IMG/VR virus record: IMGVR_UViG_3300042470_000435
Span: 1 to 29,110 of that record
From: a virus
Strand: one strand, 5' to 3'
Length of the DNA: 29,110 bases
A program made the position numbers and the translations under genes. Each line of letters starts with the position of its first letter. Positions within the stretch are counted from its first letter, which is position 1. Positions 8,628 through 16,197 of this stretch are shown here, piece after piece. The notes under the pieces were generated by a model. That model had not been told where the DNA came from. It ran no database searches and was given only the letters and a program-made list of their open reading frames with translations.

Positions 8628-8819
8628 ATGCCAATAACAAAATCAAGATACATAGCAGATTTTATAATTAGTAGTAACAATATTGCTGATGGTGCAGTAA
8701 CGGCAAGTGACTTGGGCACTGTTTATACCTCAAATATTACTGAAAACACCAATTTATATTTTACCAATGAAAGAAGCCAAAAAACTGCTTATACTGTGAA
8801 TCTTTTATTTGGAGGATAA
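8628..8819 (+). CDS. Minimal fibre-stem protein (head module joined to C-terminal tag)
   Basis: 63 residues. Residues 1-50 (SRYIADFIISSNNIADG...NITENTNLYFTNER) match the first 50 residues of the 522-residue stem at 4960. They run directly into QKTAYTVNLLFGG, equivalent to the C-terminal tag of the other stems. It therefore looks like a stem from which the whole repeat shaft has been deleted in frame. It keeps its place as the first gene of cassette 2, and the downstream genes are intact, so it is probably still expressed. The two final glycine codons also form a GGAGG Shine-Dalgarno for the next gene. Alternatively, it could be a decaying remnant. Confidence 0.72.
   Translation: MPITKSRYIADFIISSNNIADGAVTASDLGTVYTSNITENTNLYFTNERSQKTAYTVNLLFGG
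8811..8815 (+). promoter_or_regulatory. Shine-Dalgarno GGAGG encoded by the upstream gene's last codons
   Basis: GGAGG lies within the Gly-Gly codons that end the 63-residue stem protein, 4 bases before the ATG at 8820, which itself abuts the TAA. It explains how the next gene is initiated with no intergenic space. Confidence 0.7.
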
Positions 8820-9182
8820 ATGGCAGCACCAAATTTAATTAACATTAGTTCAGTTACCGGTAAAATAACTGGTAACGTTCTAACCACCAGCAATTCCACT
8901 TTAGTTGTTAATGCTGCATTAAGTAATAATCTAGTAAAGATTAATTCTATAGTTATAGCAAACGCAAATGGAACTTCATCTGCAGATGTGACTGTTGGAC
9001 TACTTAAAAATAATGTTAGTACATTCTTCATATCTTATACAATCAATGTGCCTGCAGACTCAACCTTTGTAGCAGCAACAAAAGACATGCAAATATATCT
9101 TGAAGAAAATGATTCGTTGTATGCTTATGCAAGTGCAAATAGTGTTCTTCAATCCTTAGTTAGTTACGATTTAATACGATAA
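8820..9182 (+). CDS. Small ~120-residue beta-rich virion protein, cassette copy 2
   Basis: 120 residues, a paralogue of the products at 6541 and 11367. Recognisable shared segments are MAAPNLINISSVTGK, INVPADSTFV, YLEENDSLYAYAS and a SYDLIR end. Motifs and length match the copy at 6541 closely, although the sequence has diverged. The ATG follows the upstream TAA without a gap, and the stop overlaps the adhesin ATG (TAATG). No enzymatic motif is visible. A structural or adaptor role is inferred from its conserved place between stem and adhesin. Confidence 0.8.
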   Translation: MAAPNLINISSVTGKITGNVLTTSNSTLVVNAALSNNLVKINSIVIANANGTSSADVTVGLLKNNVSTFFISYTINVPADSTFVAATKDMQIYLEENDSLYAYASANSVLQSLVSYDLIR

Positions 9183-10867
9183 TGAAATCTTTTGGTGGCG
9201 CATTAGGTAGATTAAATTTAGCAAATACTGAAGTTGCCTCTGGTTTATGGTCTAGCCAAGAACAATTTTTGTTTAAAGTAGCTGGATTATGGCCTTCATC
9301 TGGTTACTATGTAATACAAACCTTTTTGGCTAGTGGTTCTTGGACAGCTCCAACAGGTGTGACTGAAGTCGAATATCTTGTTGTAGCAGGTGGAGGCGGT
9401 GGCGGCGGAAGTTCTTCTGCAGGAGGTGGCGGAGCTGGTGGATTTAGAACTGGTACAGGATTAGCAGTAACTGCAGGTAATACTTATAGTATAACGGTTG
9501 GGGCTGGCGGACCTGCAAATACGACAGGTGAAAATAGTATATTCAGCTCTATTACGTCCACAGGAGGCGGTGGCGGTACTGTAGCAGGTAGTGGAAAAAA
9601 TGGAGGTTCTGGTGGAGGCAGTTACCCAGGACAAATTGGGGGATTAGGAAACACCCCTGCTACGACCCCTAGTCAGGGAAATAGAGGAGGAAACGGAGGA
9701 ATCCCGTTTACTTCTCCATATACATCAGGCGGTGGAGGCGGTGCTTTTTCAGCTGGGATTGATGGGAATACTTCCACAGGAATTTCAGGGGCAGGGGGAG
9801 AGGGAGCAATATCAAGTATTTCTGGAACTTCTATTACATATGCAGGTGGTGGTGGAGGCGGTGCAAATACTGTATATGGTGGAACTAGAGGTTTAGGTGG
9901 TAATGGTGGAGGAGGCGCTGGTGCAGCTCCTGGAGGTTCTGCAACTAGTGGATCACCTAATACGGGAGGAGGGGGTGGTGGAAGTTCCACAGCTCCTGGT
10001 AATGCAGGAAGTGGAACAGGTGGTTCAGGTATAGTTATACTTAAATACTTAGTACCTAATAGATCAATACTAACATTTACTTCTACATCTTCTTTCGTTG
10101 TTCCAACAGGTGTATCTAGTGTAGATTACTTAGTAGTTGCTGGAGGCGGTGGCGGTGGCGGTGGCGGCGGAGGAGGTGGTGCTGGAGGTTTACGATATGG
10201 TGTTAATTTTCCAATAACCGCCGGAAATACATATACTGTTACTGTAGGGGCAGGAGGATCTGGTGTAGGTAGCGGGAACGGAGGATCGGGTAGTAATTCG
10301 GTGTTTAGCACAATTATATCTGCAGGAGGTGGTGGTGGACAAAGTTATCCCCCACCTAATCCGTCCGCAGCAGCTTCAGGTGGTTCTGGGGGAGGAAATG
10401 CAATAGATTCTACTGCACCTGCAGGTGGGGTCGGAAACACTCCAGCATCAGCTTCGCCTCCAGATACGAATTCTGTTCAAGGTTACAGCGGAGGACGTTC
10501 CGGTTCTGGTCCTAGCTGGAATGCAGGTGGAGGAGGCGGAGGCGCAGGTGGTGCCGGCGGTGCAGGTGTTGGGCTAGGTGCTGGCGGTAATGGTGGTCCT
10601 GGATATAGTGTCCCAATAACAGGAATAAGTGTTGTATATGGAGGTGGTGGAGGCGCAGGAGGTACTGGCGCAACTAATGGTATAGCAGGTACTGGTGGTA
10701 ATGGTGGTGGAGGTAATGGTGGAGAAAGAGATACTACTAATTCTGGATATGCTGGTTCAAATGGTACTGGAGGTGGTGGAGGAGGCGGTGCGAGAGCAGC
10801 GATACAAGCTCAAGGACCTGGAGGACCAGGTGGTTCTGGTATCGTCATAATCAAATTTAACCAATAG
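9182..10867 (+). CDS. Glycine-rich adhesin, two modules
   Basis: 561 residues. The N-terminal segment has VASGLWSSQEQF...LWPSSGYYVIQTF, then modules at about 44-293 and 294-561. Each module starts with a (S/T)GSWTAP or SSFVVPTG beta segment and YLVVAGGGG, carries TAGNTY(S/T)(I/V)TVGAGG and PSQGN, and ends GGSGIVI(L/I)K. The second module opens with a run of about a dozen glycines. The C-terminus IIKFNQ is the same as in the adhesin at 6897, and the 5' part of module 1 is also close to it in DNA, so the two are recent paralogues. A receptor-binding role is inferred. On the opposite strand the same DNA reads as proline-rich open frames, which are not genes. Confidence 0.83.
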   Translation: MKSFGGALGRLNLANTEVASGLWSSQEQFLFKVAGLWPSSGYYVIQTFLASGSWTAPTGVTEVEYLVVAGGGGGGGSSSAGGGGAGGFRTGTGLAVTAGNTYSITVGAGGPANTTGENSIFSSITSTGGGGGTVAGSGKNGGSGGGSYPGQIGGLGNTPATTPSQGNRGGNGGIPFTSPYTSGGGGGAFSAGIDGNTSTGISGAGGEGAISSISGTSITYAGGGGGGANTVYGGTRGLGGNGGGGAGAAPGGSATSGSPNTGGGGGGSSTAPGNAGSGTGGSGIVILKYLVPNRSILTFTSTSSFVVPTGVSSVDYLVVAGGGGGGGGGGGGGAGGLRYGVNFPITAGNTYTVTVGAGGSGVGSGNGGSGSNSVFSTIISAGGGGGQSYPPPNPSAAASGGSGGGNAIDSTAPAGGVGNTPASASPPDTNSVQGYSGGRSGSGPSWNAGGGGGGAGGAGGAGVGLGAGGNGGPGYSVPITGISVVYGGGGGAGGTGATNGIAGTGGNGGGGNGGERDTTNSGYAGSNGTGGGGGGGARAAIQAQGPGGPGGSGIVIIKFNQ

Positions 10868-10874
10868 GTTTTAA

Positions 10875-11141
10875 ATGGGATCAAGATCAAGGTACGTTGC
10901 AAATTTTGTAGTATCCAATGCTGATATTTCGGCACTATACTCTGCCAACATAATTGAATCAACTAATTTATTTTATACTAATGCAAGAGCACGAACATCA
11001 ATAACTTTAACATCAAACACCGGTGATGGTACTTACGATAATTCAACAGGCGTAATAAATATTACAAGAAGCAACACTGAGGATTGGGGTCTAATTACTG
11101 GTGCTATAGATTCAACAGACGATTTCGGGAGTATCGCCTAA
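10875..11141 (+). CDS. Short fibre-stem protein (repeat module only)
   Basis: 88 residues. It starts RSRYVANFVVSNADI, a variant of the head module of the stems at 4960 and 8628, followed by one repeat (NLFYTNARARTSITL, GDGTYDNSTGVINIT). It ends with DWGLITGAIDSTDDFGSI, two half-repeats of a D-(W/F)-G-x-I motif that I associate with marine phage structural proteins. It lacks the hydrophobic C-terminal tag, which is instead on the next, overlapping gene. The two genes together correspond to one stem in the other cassettes. The stop overlaps the next ATG (TAATG), which looks like a normal junction rather than a frameshift. Confidence 0.75.
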   Translation: MGSRSRYVANFVVSNADISALYSANIIESTNLFYTNARARTSITLTSNTGDGTYDNSTGVINITRSNTEDWGLITGAIDSTDDFGSIA

Positions 11142-11356
11142 TGGCTAAACAAATTCAATTAAGACGTGGTACAACAACACAGCATAATACTTTTACTGGT
11201 GTTGCTGGAGAAGTTACTGTTGATACTGATCTTAATACACTAAAAGTACATGATGGCACATCTGCCGGTGGAACTCGACTTGCTAAATATAGTGAAGTCG
11301 CCAGTGCTGCAACTACAGGTAAAGCGATCGCAATGTCATTAATTTTCGGATTTTAA
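11141..11356 (+). CDS. Small Mtd_N-like fibre protein with stem C-terminal tag
   Basis: 71 residues from the ATG in the TAATG overlap. A longer frame opens further upstream but lies inside the previous gene, and only the 11141 start begins with the domain MAKQIQLRRGTT. That start, with GEVTVDTDLNTLKVHDG, resembles the N-terminal domain of the phage major tropism determinant (Mtd_N family), used to attach or trimerise fibre proteins. The C-terminus GKAIAMSLIFGF is the hydrophobic tag found at the end of the other stems. It therefore supplies the second half of a split stem in cassette 3. The domain assignment is by recognition of the motif and is not tested. Confidence 0.75.
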   Translation: MAKQIQLRRGTTTQHNTFTGVAGEVTVDTDLNTLKVHDGTSAGGTRLAKYSEVASAATTGKAIAMSLIFGF

Positions 11357-11366
11357 AGGTTAAGAA

Positions 11367-11768
11367 ATGCCGAATCCTAATATAGTTAGCGTAACTTCCA
11401 TTAAAGGAGGTACAGCATATTTAACACCCACGGATACTACAGCAAACGCTGCCTGGAGATATGATGGTACTACAGCTTTAACTGGATTGAACCCCGGAAC
11501 AAGTAATGTACATAAAATAGATAGCATTGTTGTTTCTAATTTAACCGGTAATACTGTCCCTGCTAGTGTTGCAATAAGTAATAACGCAACGTTTGCTAGC
11601 GGAACACCTTTTTATCTGGCGTATCAAATTAATGTGCCACCTAACGCATCTTTGATTGTTACTGATAAGACAACTTCTTTTTATGTGACAGAAAATCAAT
11701 CAGTGGGCGTAACTAGCAATACAGGTAGCGCATTATCTTTTGTGGCATCATTCGAATTAATCACTTAA
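11367..11768 (+). CDS. Small beta-rich virion protein, cassette copy 3
   Basis: 133 residues, the longest and most diverged of the three paralogues (with those at 6541 and 8820). It keeps a start like M-x-x-PN, then INVPPNASLIV, DKTTSFYVTEN and a closing SFELIT. The extra length is an insertion of roughly a dozen residues (WRYDGTTALTG region) before the shared core. A GGTTAAG-like ribosome site lies 5-10 bases upstream of the ATG. No known catalytic motif is present. A structural adaptor role is inferred from position. Confidence 0.78.
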   Translation: MPNPNIVSVTSIKGGTAYLTPTDTTANAAWRYDGTTALTGLNPGTSNVHKIDSIVVSNLTGNTVPASVAISNNATFASGTPFYLAYQINVPPNASLIVTDKTTSFYVTENQSVGVTSNTGSALSFVASFELIT

Positions 11769-11771
11769 TTA

Positions 11772-14270
11772 ATGTCTATACATAGATATACTGGCGGAAT
11801 AATATCCGCCGTCGGTCCTACAGTTGATGCTGCTCAAGCGAGTGGCGTATGGACTCTTGCCAAACAGTTTTATTATAAGGGTAGAAATTTATGGCCCGGA
11901 CCAACTGTTGAATATTTAGTTGTTGCTGGAGGCGGAGGTGGTGGAACCGGTTATTCTAGCGGTGGAGGTGGTGGCGGTGGAGGTGCCGGAGGATATTTAT
12001 ATGGTACCAATTTTTCCGTCAATACCGGATTAACTTATGTAGTGACAGTTGGGTCTGGAGGTTCAGGAGCAACATATAGTGGTTCAGTTGGAAACAGCGG
12101 TAAACAAGGAACTAATTCCTCTTTCTCGTCTATTATATCTGTAGGTGGTGGTGCAGGAGGAGGCGTAGATCATGGTGTTAGTTCTACTCCATGGACAGGT
12201 GGTAATGGAGGATCTGGAGGTGGTGGTGGAACTTATGGAGGTGTCCCTTCCTTTACACTTGGATCTAAAGGTATACCTGGGCAAGGTAATACTGGTGGTA
12301 ACGGGGGTTTTAGTATAGGTGGGGGCGGTGGCGGTGCTGGAGGCAACGGTGCTAGTTCTCCTAGTTCCGGGGGTGGATCGGGTTTAGCAAATAGTATTTC
12401 TGGTAGTTCAGTTACTTATGCTACAGGAGGAAGTAATTCAGGTGGCGCTTCTGCATCTAATAATACAGGTAATGGTGGAGCTGCAGGACAATCTAGCACT
12501 CCTGGCGGTTCAGGCGGCTCTGGTGTAGTTATTCTTCGTTATCTTACTGGCACTATGAATGCTATAGGTGGTACAGTAACAAGATCAGGTGGTTATACTA
12601 TTCATACCTTTAATTCAACAGGTATGTTTCAAATTGCTCCTTCAGGTTATCAGTTTGTTTATCAAGAATTTACAACTTCAGGTTCATGGACATGCCCAAT
12701 AGATGTGTCATCTGTTGACTACTTAGTCGTAGCAGGTGGCGGAGGTGGACAACATAATAGAGCAGGCGGCGGCGGGGCTGGGGGATTAAGATATGGTTCT
12801 GGATTAGCTGTTCAATCGGGTAATACATATTCTATTACGGTTGGTTCAGGCGGTTCAGGTGGTATTATGCCGTCAACAACAGCAACAGCTGGCGGCAATT
12901 CTTCTTTTCATACTATTACTGCTAATGGTGGGGGTAGAAGTGGTGAATTGGGTGAAAAAGGATCCAATGGTGGATGTGGGGGAGGAGCTGGTTCTGGTGG
13001 GCATGCTAATTTTGGAATAATACCTCAACCTGGAGGATTAGGAAATGTGCCGTCAACCTCACCTTCACAAGGCAATAATGGTGGACAGAATTTCACATCA
13101 GGCCCACAATATTCAGAAGTCAGAAATACTGGAGGTGGCGGAGGAGCTGGGCAAGTAGGATTGGGATTAAATGCTGGTCCATCAATGAGACCTGATGGTG
13201 GTAATGGTATAGCTTTAGTTATTTCTGGTAATTCTGTTTATTATGCCGGAGGCGGTGGAGGTGGCGCTGGAGCGGCTGCCCCTGCATCTCCAGCATATCC
13301 TTCAGCTGGTGCAGGTAATGGAGGTTTAGGTGGAGGTGGCGCTGGAGGAACAATTGGTTCTCCTGGCGCATCAGGCACTTCAGGCACAGCTAATACAGGA
13401 GGGGGTGGTGGCGGCGCCGGCGATAGCCCGTATGGACCTGGTGGTTCAGGTGGTTCTGGTATCGTAGCTCTTCGTTATTTAATACCACCTACTAATAAAG
13501 TAGCAATATTTACAACTTCAGGAAAATGGACAGCCCCGGTCGGTGTTAATCAGGTCGAATACTTAGTAGTTGCTGGAGGCGGTGCCGGGGGTGCTTTATA
13601 CGGCGGTGGCGGTGGCGGTGGTGGATTTAGAATAGGGACAGGATTTACAGTTACTGCAGGTAATACATATACCATTACAGTGGGTGCTGGAGGCACCGCT
13701 AGTCCCGATCAAACAACAACAGCTGGAATAAGTGGTTCAAATTCTACATTCTCTACAATTACTTCTAATGGCGGTGGAGGTGGTGGCGCAGGAAATAACT
13801 CGACTGGAAGAAATGGTGGGTCTGGCGGCGGTGGCGGTGGTTACGGTACTACTTCTGGGGGTACAGGTAATATACCAAATACTTTCCCCTCTCAAGGCAA
13901 TAACGGCGGCAACGGAGTAACACTGCAAAAAATTGGTTCCGGTGGCGGAGGAGCAGGGGAAACAGGGTTTAATGGTAACAGCAGTGCAGCTGCGGGTAAG
14001 GGTGGCAACGGTACTACATCAAGTATAAGCGGAACTAGTGTAACTTATTCCGGTGGCGGGGGAGGCGGATGCGATGGCTCTTCTCCTGGAGGTACTGCAG
14101 GTGGTGCCGGTGGTGCGGGCGGAGGTGGAGGCGGTGGATTTGCATCTTATCCAGGCACCGCATCAGGCACCTCGGGGACATCTAATACTGGCGGTGGAGG
14201 CGGCGGTTCTGCTCAAGTTGGTGTTTCTGGTGCCGGTGGTTCTGGAATCGTAATACTTAGATGGAGTTAA
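11772..14270 (+). CDS. Glycine-rich adhesin, three modules (largest)
   Basis: 832 residues. The N-terminal segment (QASGVWTLAKQF...NLWPG) is followed by three glycine-rich modules beginning near residues 44, 295 and 576. Between modules 1 and 2 is a linker with GGTVTRSGGYTIHTF, as seen in other glycine-rich phage and bacterial surface proteins. Each module has YLVVAGGG, a (V/I)TVG(S/A)GG strand and a GGSGIV(I/A/V)LRY end; modules 2 and 3 carry PSQGNNGG. The protein ends LRWS, and its Trp-Ser codons supply a GGAG for the next gene. It is the third gene of cassette 3. The likely role is a distal adhesin; unlike most fibre genes here, it includes isolated cysteines (WTCP, GGCGG, GGGCDG). Confidence 0.83.
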   Translation: MSIHRYTGGIISAVGPTVDAAQASGVWTLAKQFYYKGRNLWPGPTVEYLVVAGGGGGGTGYSSGGGGGGGGAGGYLYGTNFSVNTGLTYVVTVGSGGSGATYSGSVGNSGKQGTNSSFSSIISVGGGAGGGVDHGVSSTPWTGGNGGSGGGGGTYGGVPSFTLGSKGIPGQGNTGGNGGFSIGGGGGGAGGNGASSPSSGGGSGLANSISGSSVTYATGGSNSGGASASNNTGNGGAAGQSSTPGGSGGSGVVILRYLTGTMNAIGGTVTRSGGYTIHTFNSTGMFQIAPSGYQFVYQEFTTSGSWTCPIDVSSVDYLVVAGGGGGQHNRAGGGGAGGLRYGSGLAVQSGNTYSITVGSGGSGGIMPSTTATAGGNSSFHTITANGGGRSGELGEKGSNGGCGGGAGSGGHANFGIIPQPGGLGNVPSTSPSQGNNGGQNFTSGPQYSEVRNTGGGGGAGQVGLGLNAGPSMRPDGGNGIALVISGNSVYYAGGGGGGAGAAAPASPAYPSAGAGNGGLGGGGAGGTIGSPGASGTSGTANTGGGGGGAGDSPYGPGGSGGSGIVALRYLIPPTNKVAIFTTSGKWTAPVGVNQVEYLVVAGGGAGGALYGGGGGGGGFRIGTGFTVTAGNTYTITVGAGGTASPDQTTTAGISGSNSTFSTITSNGGGGGGAGNNSTGRNGGSGGGGGGYGTTSGGTGNIPNTFPSQGNNGGNGVTLQKIGSGGGGAGETGFNGNSSAAAGKGGNGTTSSISGTSVTYSGGGGGGCDGSSPGGTAGGAGGAGGGGGGGFASYPGTASGTSGTSNTGGGGGGSAQVGVSGAGGSGIVILRWS
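14263..14266 (+). promoter_or_regulatory. Shine-Dalgarno GGAG supporting a TTG start
   Basis: GGAG is formed by the Trp-Ser codons (TGG AGT) ending the upstream adhesin and sits 7 bases before the TTG at 14274. It supports TTG rather than the internal ATG at 14340 as the start. Confidence 0.65.
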
Positions 14271-14273
14271 ATT

Positions 14274-15938
14274 TTGGATTATCCTGGTAAGATTATATCA
14301 AGAGCTAATATAGAACCGACACTTTATGTTGCATCGGGAATGTGGACTCTATCTCAAGCAGCAGCATACACTCAAGCTGGTCTCTGGCCTGGTACAGGTT
14401 TCAGAGTTATACAATCTTTTACTGCATCTGGTTCATGGACAGCACCTGAAGGTGTTACACAAGTAGATTATCTTGTAGTAGCTGGCGGTGGAGGTGGTGG
14501 TGGAGCTTTAGGGAATGGTGAAACAGGTGGAGGCGGTGGTGCCGGAGGCCTAAGATATGCTACAGGTTTCCCTGTTATAGCCGGAAATACGTATACTATA
14601 ACTATTGGCGGCGGTGGGGCAGGATCAAGTCCAGCTACAAATGGTAGTAATACAACCTTTGATACTATTAGCTCAACAGGCGGTGGACGAGGGGCAGGAA
14701 GAACAGGTTCCTCTCCTTATGCATCTTACACAGCCAATCCAGGTGGTTCTGGAGGCGGTGGTAGTAGATCCAATGTTACAGGTGCAGCAGGAAATGTTCC
14801 TTCATTTAGTCCATCCCAAGGTAATAACGGCGGAAATGGTGGACCTGGAGCAAATAGCGGCGGAGGTGGGGGTGGTTCTCAACAAATAGGATTTTCAGGG
14901 GAAACAAATATAGGAGGTGCTGGAGGTAATGGCACTACATTAACTATTTCAGGAAGTTCTTCTACGTATTCAGGTGGCGGTGGAGGAGCAGGCCCAAGTG
15001 TGGCTGGATCAGGTGGAACAGGTGGTGGAGGTGCTGGTGCTTCTGGAACGGGTAGTGATGGCACAGCTGCTACAACTAATACAGGGGGCGGAGGTGGTGG
15101 TGCTATTGCTTTAGTTGAAGGAAGTTTAACTTATCGAAGCGGTGGGGCTGGCGGCTCGGGCGTTGTTATCCTATCATATTTAATTCCTCGAACAAAGAAA
15201 CGTACAATATTTTATACTTCAGGTAGTTGGACTGCTCCACCTGGAATTACTTCAGTAAATTATCTCGTTGTTGCTGGGGGTGGTGGTGCTAGAGGTATTG
15301 GTGGTGGTGGAGCAGGTGGTTTTCTAACAGGAACAAATTTAGCAGTAACTGCAGGAAATACATATATAGTAACTGTAGGAGCAGGTGGTAGTGGTGCAAG
15401 CGCTACTAACGGAGGCAACTCTGTATTTTCTACAATTACTTCTGTAGGGGGTGGTGCAGGAGGAGCAGGTGAGCCGTCATCTACAGGTCAAGCAGGAGGT
15501 TCCGGAGGAGGCGGAGGTTTCAATAGTAGTCAACCAGGAACTGTTTATTCAGGTGGTCCAGGTACTGCAGGACAAGGGAATAGTGGCGGATCAGGTAGAT
15601 ATGATTTAACACCTTTTGGTGGTGGAGGCGGAGGCGGTGCAAGTTCAGCTGGCACTAGTCACGGTGGTCCAGGAACAGCAGCAGGTAGCGGTGGAGCAGG
15701 ATTATCATCTACTATCTCCGGCATTGCTACTACTTATGCAGGTGGAGGTGGTGCAGGTGGTCGAGGTATACCTTCAGCAGGAACCGGTGGTGCTGGTGGT
15801 GGGGGCGCTGGACAAATAACTCCAGGAGCAACTCCTTCGGATGGAACAACAAACACTGGCGGTGGCGGTGGCGGCGGTGCTATTAATGCTACAGGTGGCC
15901 AAGGTGGTTCAGGTATAGTAATTATTACATGGAGTTAA
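14274..15938 (+). CDS. Glycine-rich adhesin, two modules, TTG start
   Basis: 554 residues from a TTG codon. The N-terminus (IISRANIEP...VASGMWTLSQAA...LWPG) aligns with the first ~40 residues of the three other adhesins, and starting at the later ATG would remove most of that conserved segment. Modules begin near residues 43 (SFTASGSWTAP) and 309 (YTSGSWTAPPG). They contain AGNTY(T/I)(I/V)T(I/V)G, and the first has PSQGNNGGNG. The end is GSGIVIITWS. It directly follows another adhesin with no stem or small protein between them, as if cassette 3 gained a duplicated adhesin. Receptor binding is inferred. Confidence 0.82.
   Translation: MDYPGKIISRANIEPTLYVASGMWTLSQAAAYTQAGLWPGTGFRVIQSFTASGSWTAPEGVTQVDYLVVAGGGGGGGALGNGETGGGGGAGGLRYATGFPVIAGNTYTITIGGGGAGSSPATNGSNTTFDTISSTGGGRGAGRTGSSPYASYTANPGGSGGGGSRSNVTGAAGNVPSFSPSQGNNGGNGGPGANSGGGGGGSQQIGFSGETNIGGAGGNGTTLTISGSSSTYSGGGGGAGPSVAGSGGTGGGGAGASGTGSDGTAATTNTGGGGGGAIALVEGSLTYRSGGAGGSGVVILSYLIPRTKKRTIFYTSGSWTAPPGITSVNYLVVAGGGGARGIGGGGAGGFLTGTNLAVTAGNTYIVTVGAGGSGASATNGGNSVFSTITSVGGGAGGAGEPSSTGQAGGSGGGGGFNSSQPGTVYSGGPGTAGQGNSGGSGRYDLTPFGGGGGGGASSAGTSHGGPGTAAGSGGAGLSSTISGIATTYAGGGGAGGRGIPSAGTGGAGGGGAGQITPGATPSDGTTNTGGGGGGGAINATGGQGGSGIVIITWS
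15931..15934 (+). promoter_or_regulatory. Shine-Dalgarno GGAG inside the adhesin's Trp-Ser codons
   Basis: The terminal TGG AGT TAA of the adhesin gives GGAG 5 bases before the ATG at 15940, the same arrangement as at 14263. Confidence 0.6.
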
Positions 15939-15939
15939 T

Positions 15940-16197
15940 ATGCAAAGTAAGATATATAGATTATATGGTATAGATACAGCAATGGAAATGCTTCGTCCTG
16001 GAGCAAAATGGGAAATTTCCAACACAACCTTTACCAGATGGGAAGATCCAAGACCATGTCCTACCTGGGATGAAGTGATGGATACCATGGATAAAATTAA
16101 ACAATTTGAAGATTCAGTCAATACTATTTGGTTACCAGAACAGCATGCTCAGATAACCGGACAACAGGAGATGATTGAGAAAGCGATTAATGGATGA
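15940..16197 (+). CDS. Conserved small phage protein of unknown function (DPRPCPTW motif)
   Basis: 85 residues. It begins with LYGIDTAMEMLRPGAKWEIS and contains FTRWEDPRPCPTWDEV followed by a helical stretch, a layout I have seen in short proteins encoded next to tail-fibre genes of marine phages. They may act in fibre assembly, but I cannot assign a function. The C-terminal half is charged and probably helical. Its end overlaps the next gene by four bases (ATGA), so it is likely made together with the dioxygenase at 16194. Confidence 0.72.
   Translation: MQSKIYRLYGIDTAMEMLRPGAKWEISNTTFTRWEDPRPCPTWDEVMDTMDKIKQFEDSVNTIWLPEQHAQITGQQEMIEKAING

Larger units (their letters stand above)
4960..15938 (+). 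repeat. Three tandem stem / small beta protein / Gly-rich adhesin cassettes
   Basis: Cassette 1 is 4960-8618, cassette 2 is 8628-10867 and cassette 3 is 10875-15938. All have the same order: stem-type protein(s), ~120-residue protein, glycine-rich adhesin. Cassette 3 has a split stem and two adhesins. Protein-level paralogy is clear for all three positions, and the 5' ends of the adhesin modules are similar at DNA level (about 7029-7117 versus 9306-9394). Confidence 0.8.

Noticed and set aside
10875-11356. Frameshift splitting one stem gene
   Set aside because: The upstream protein ends on a complete domain (DDFGSI) and the downstream one begins with a proper Met-initiated domain in a TAATG overlap, the usual junction in this operon.
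7537-15819. Extra + strand open frames in the +1/+2 frames of the adhesins
   Set aside because: They read repeats such as VVEAEAVQ produced by shifted GGT/GGA codons; the Gly-rich frame has the conserved domains and coupled starts.
14340-15938. ATG at 14340 as start of the fourth adhesin
   Set aside because: It would discard the N-terminal segment conserved in all adhesins; TTG at 14274 has GGAG 7 bases upstream.
1-16000. Diversity-generating retroelement variable regions
   Set aside because: Variable loops and Mtd_N-like domains prompted a look, but there is no reverse transcriptase gene or template repeat in the window, and variation is not restricted to AAY-type codons. One outside the window cannot be excluded.
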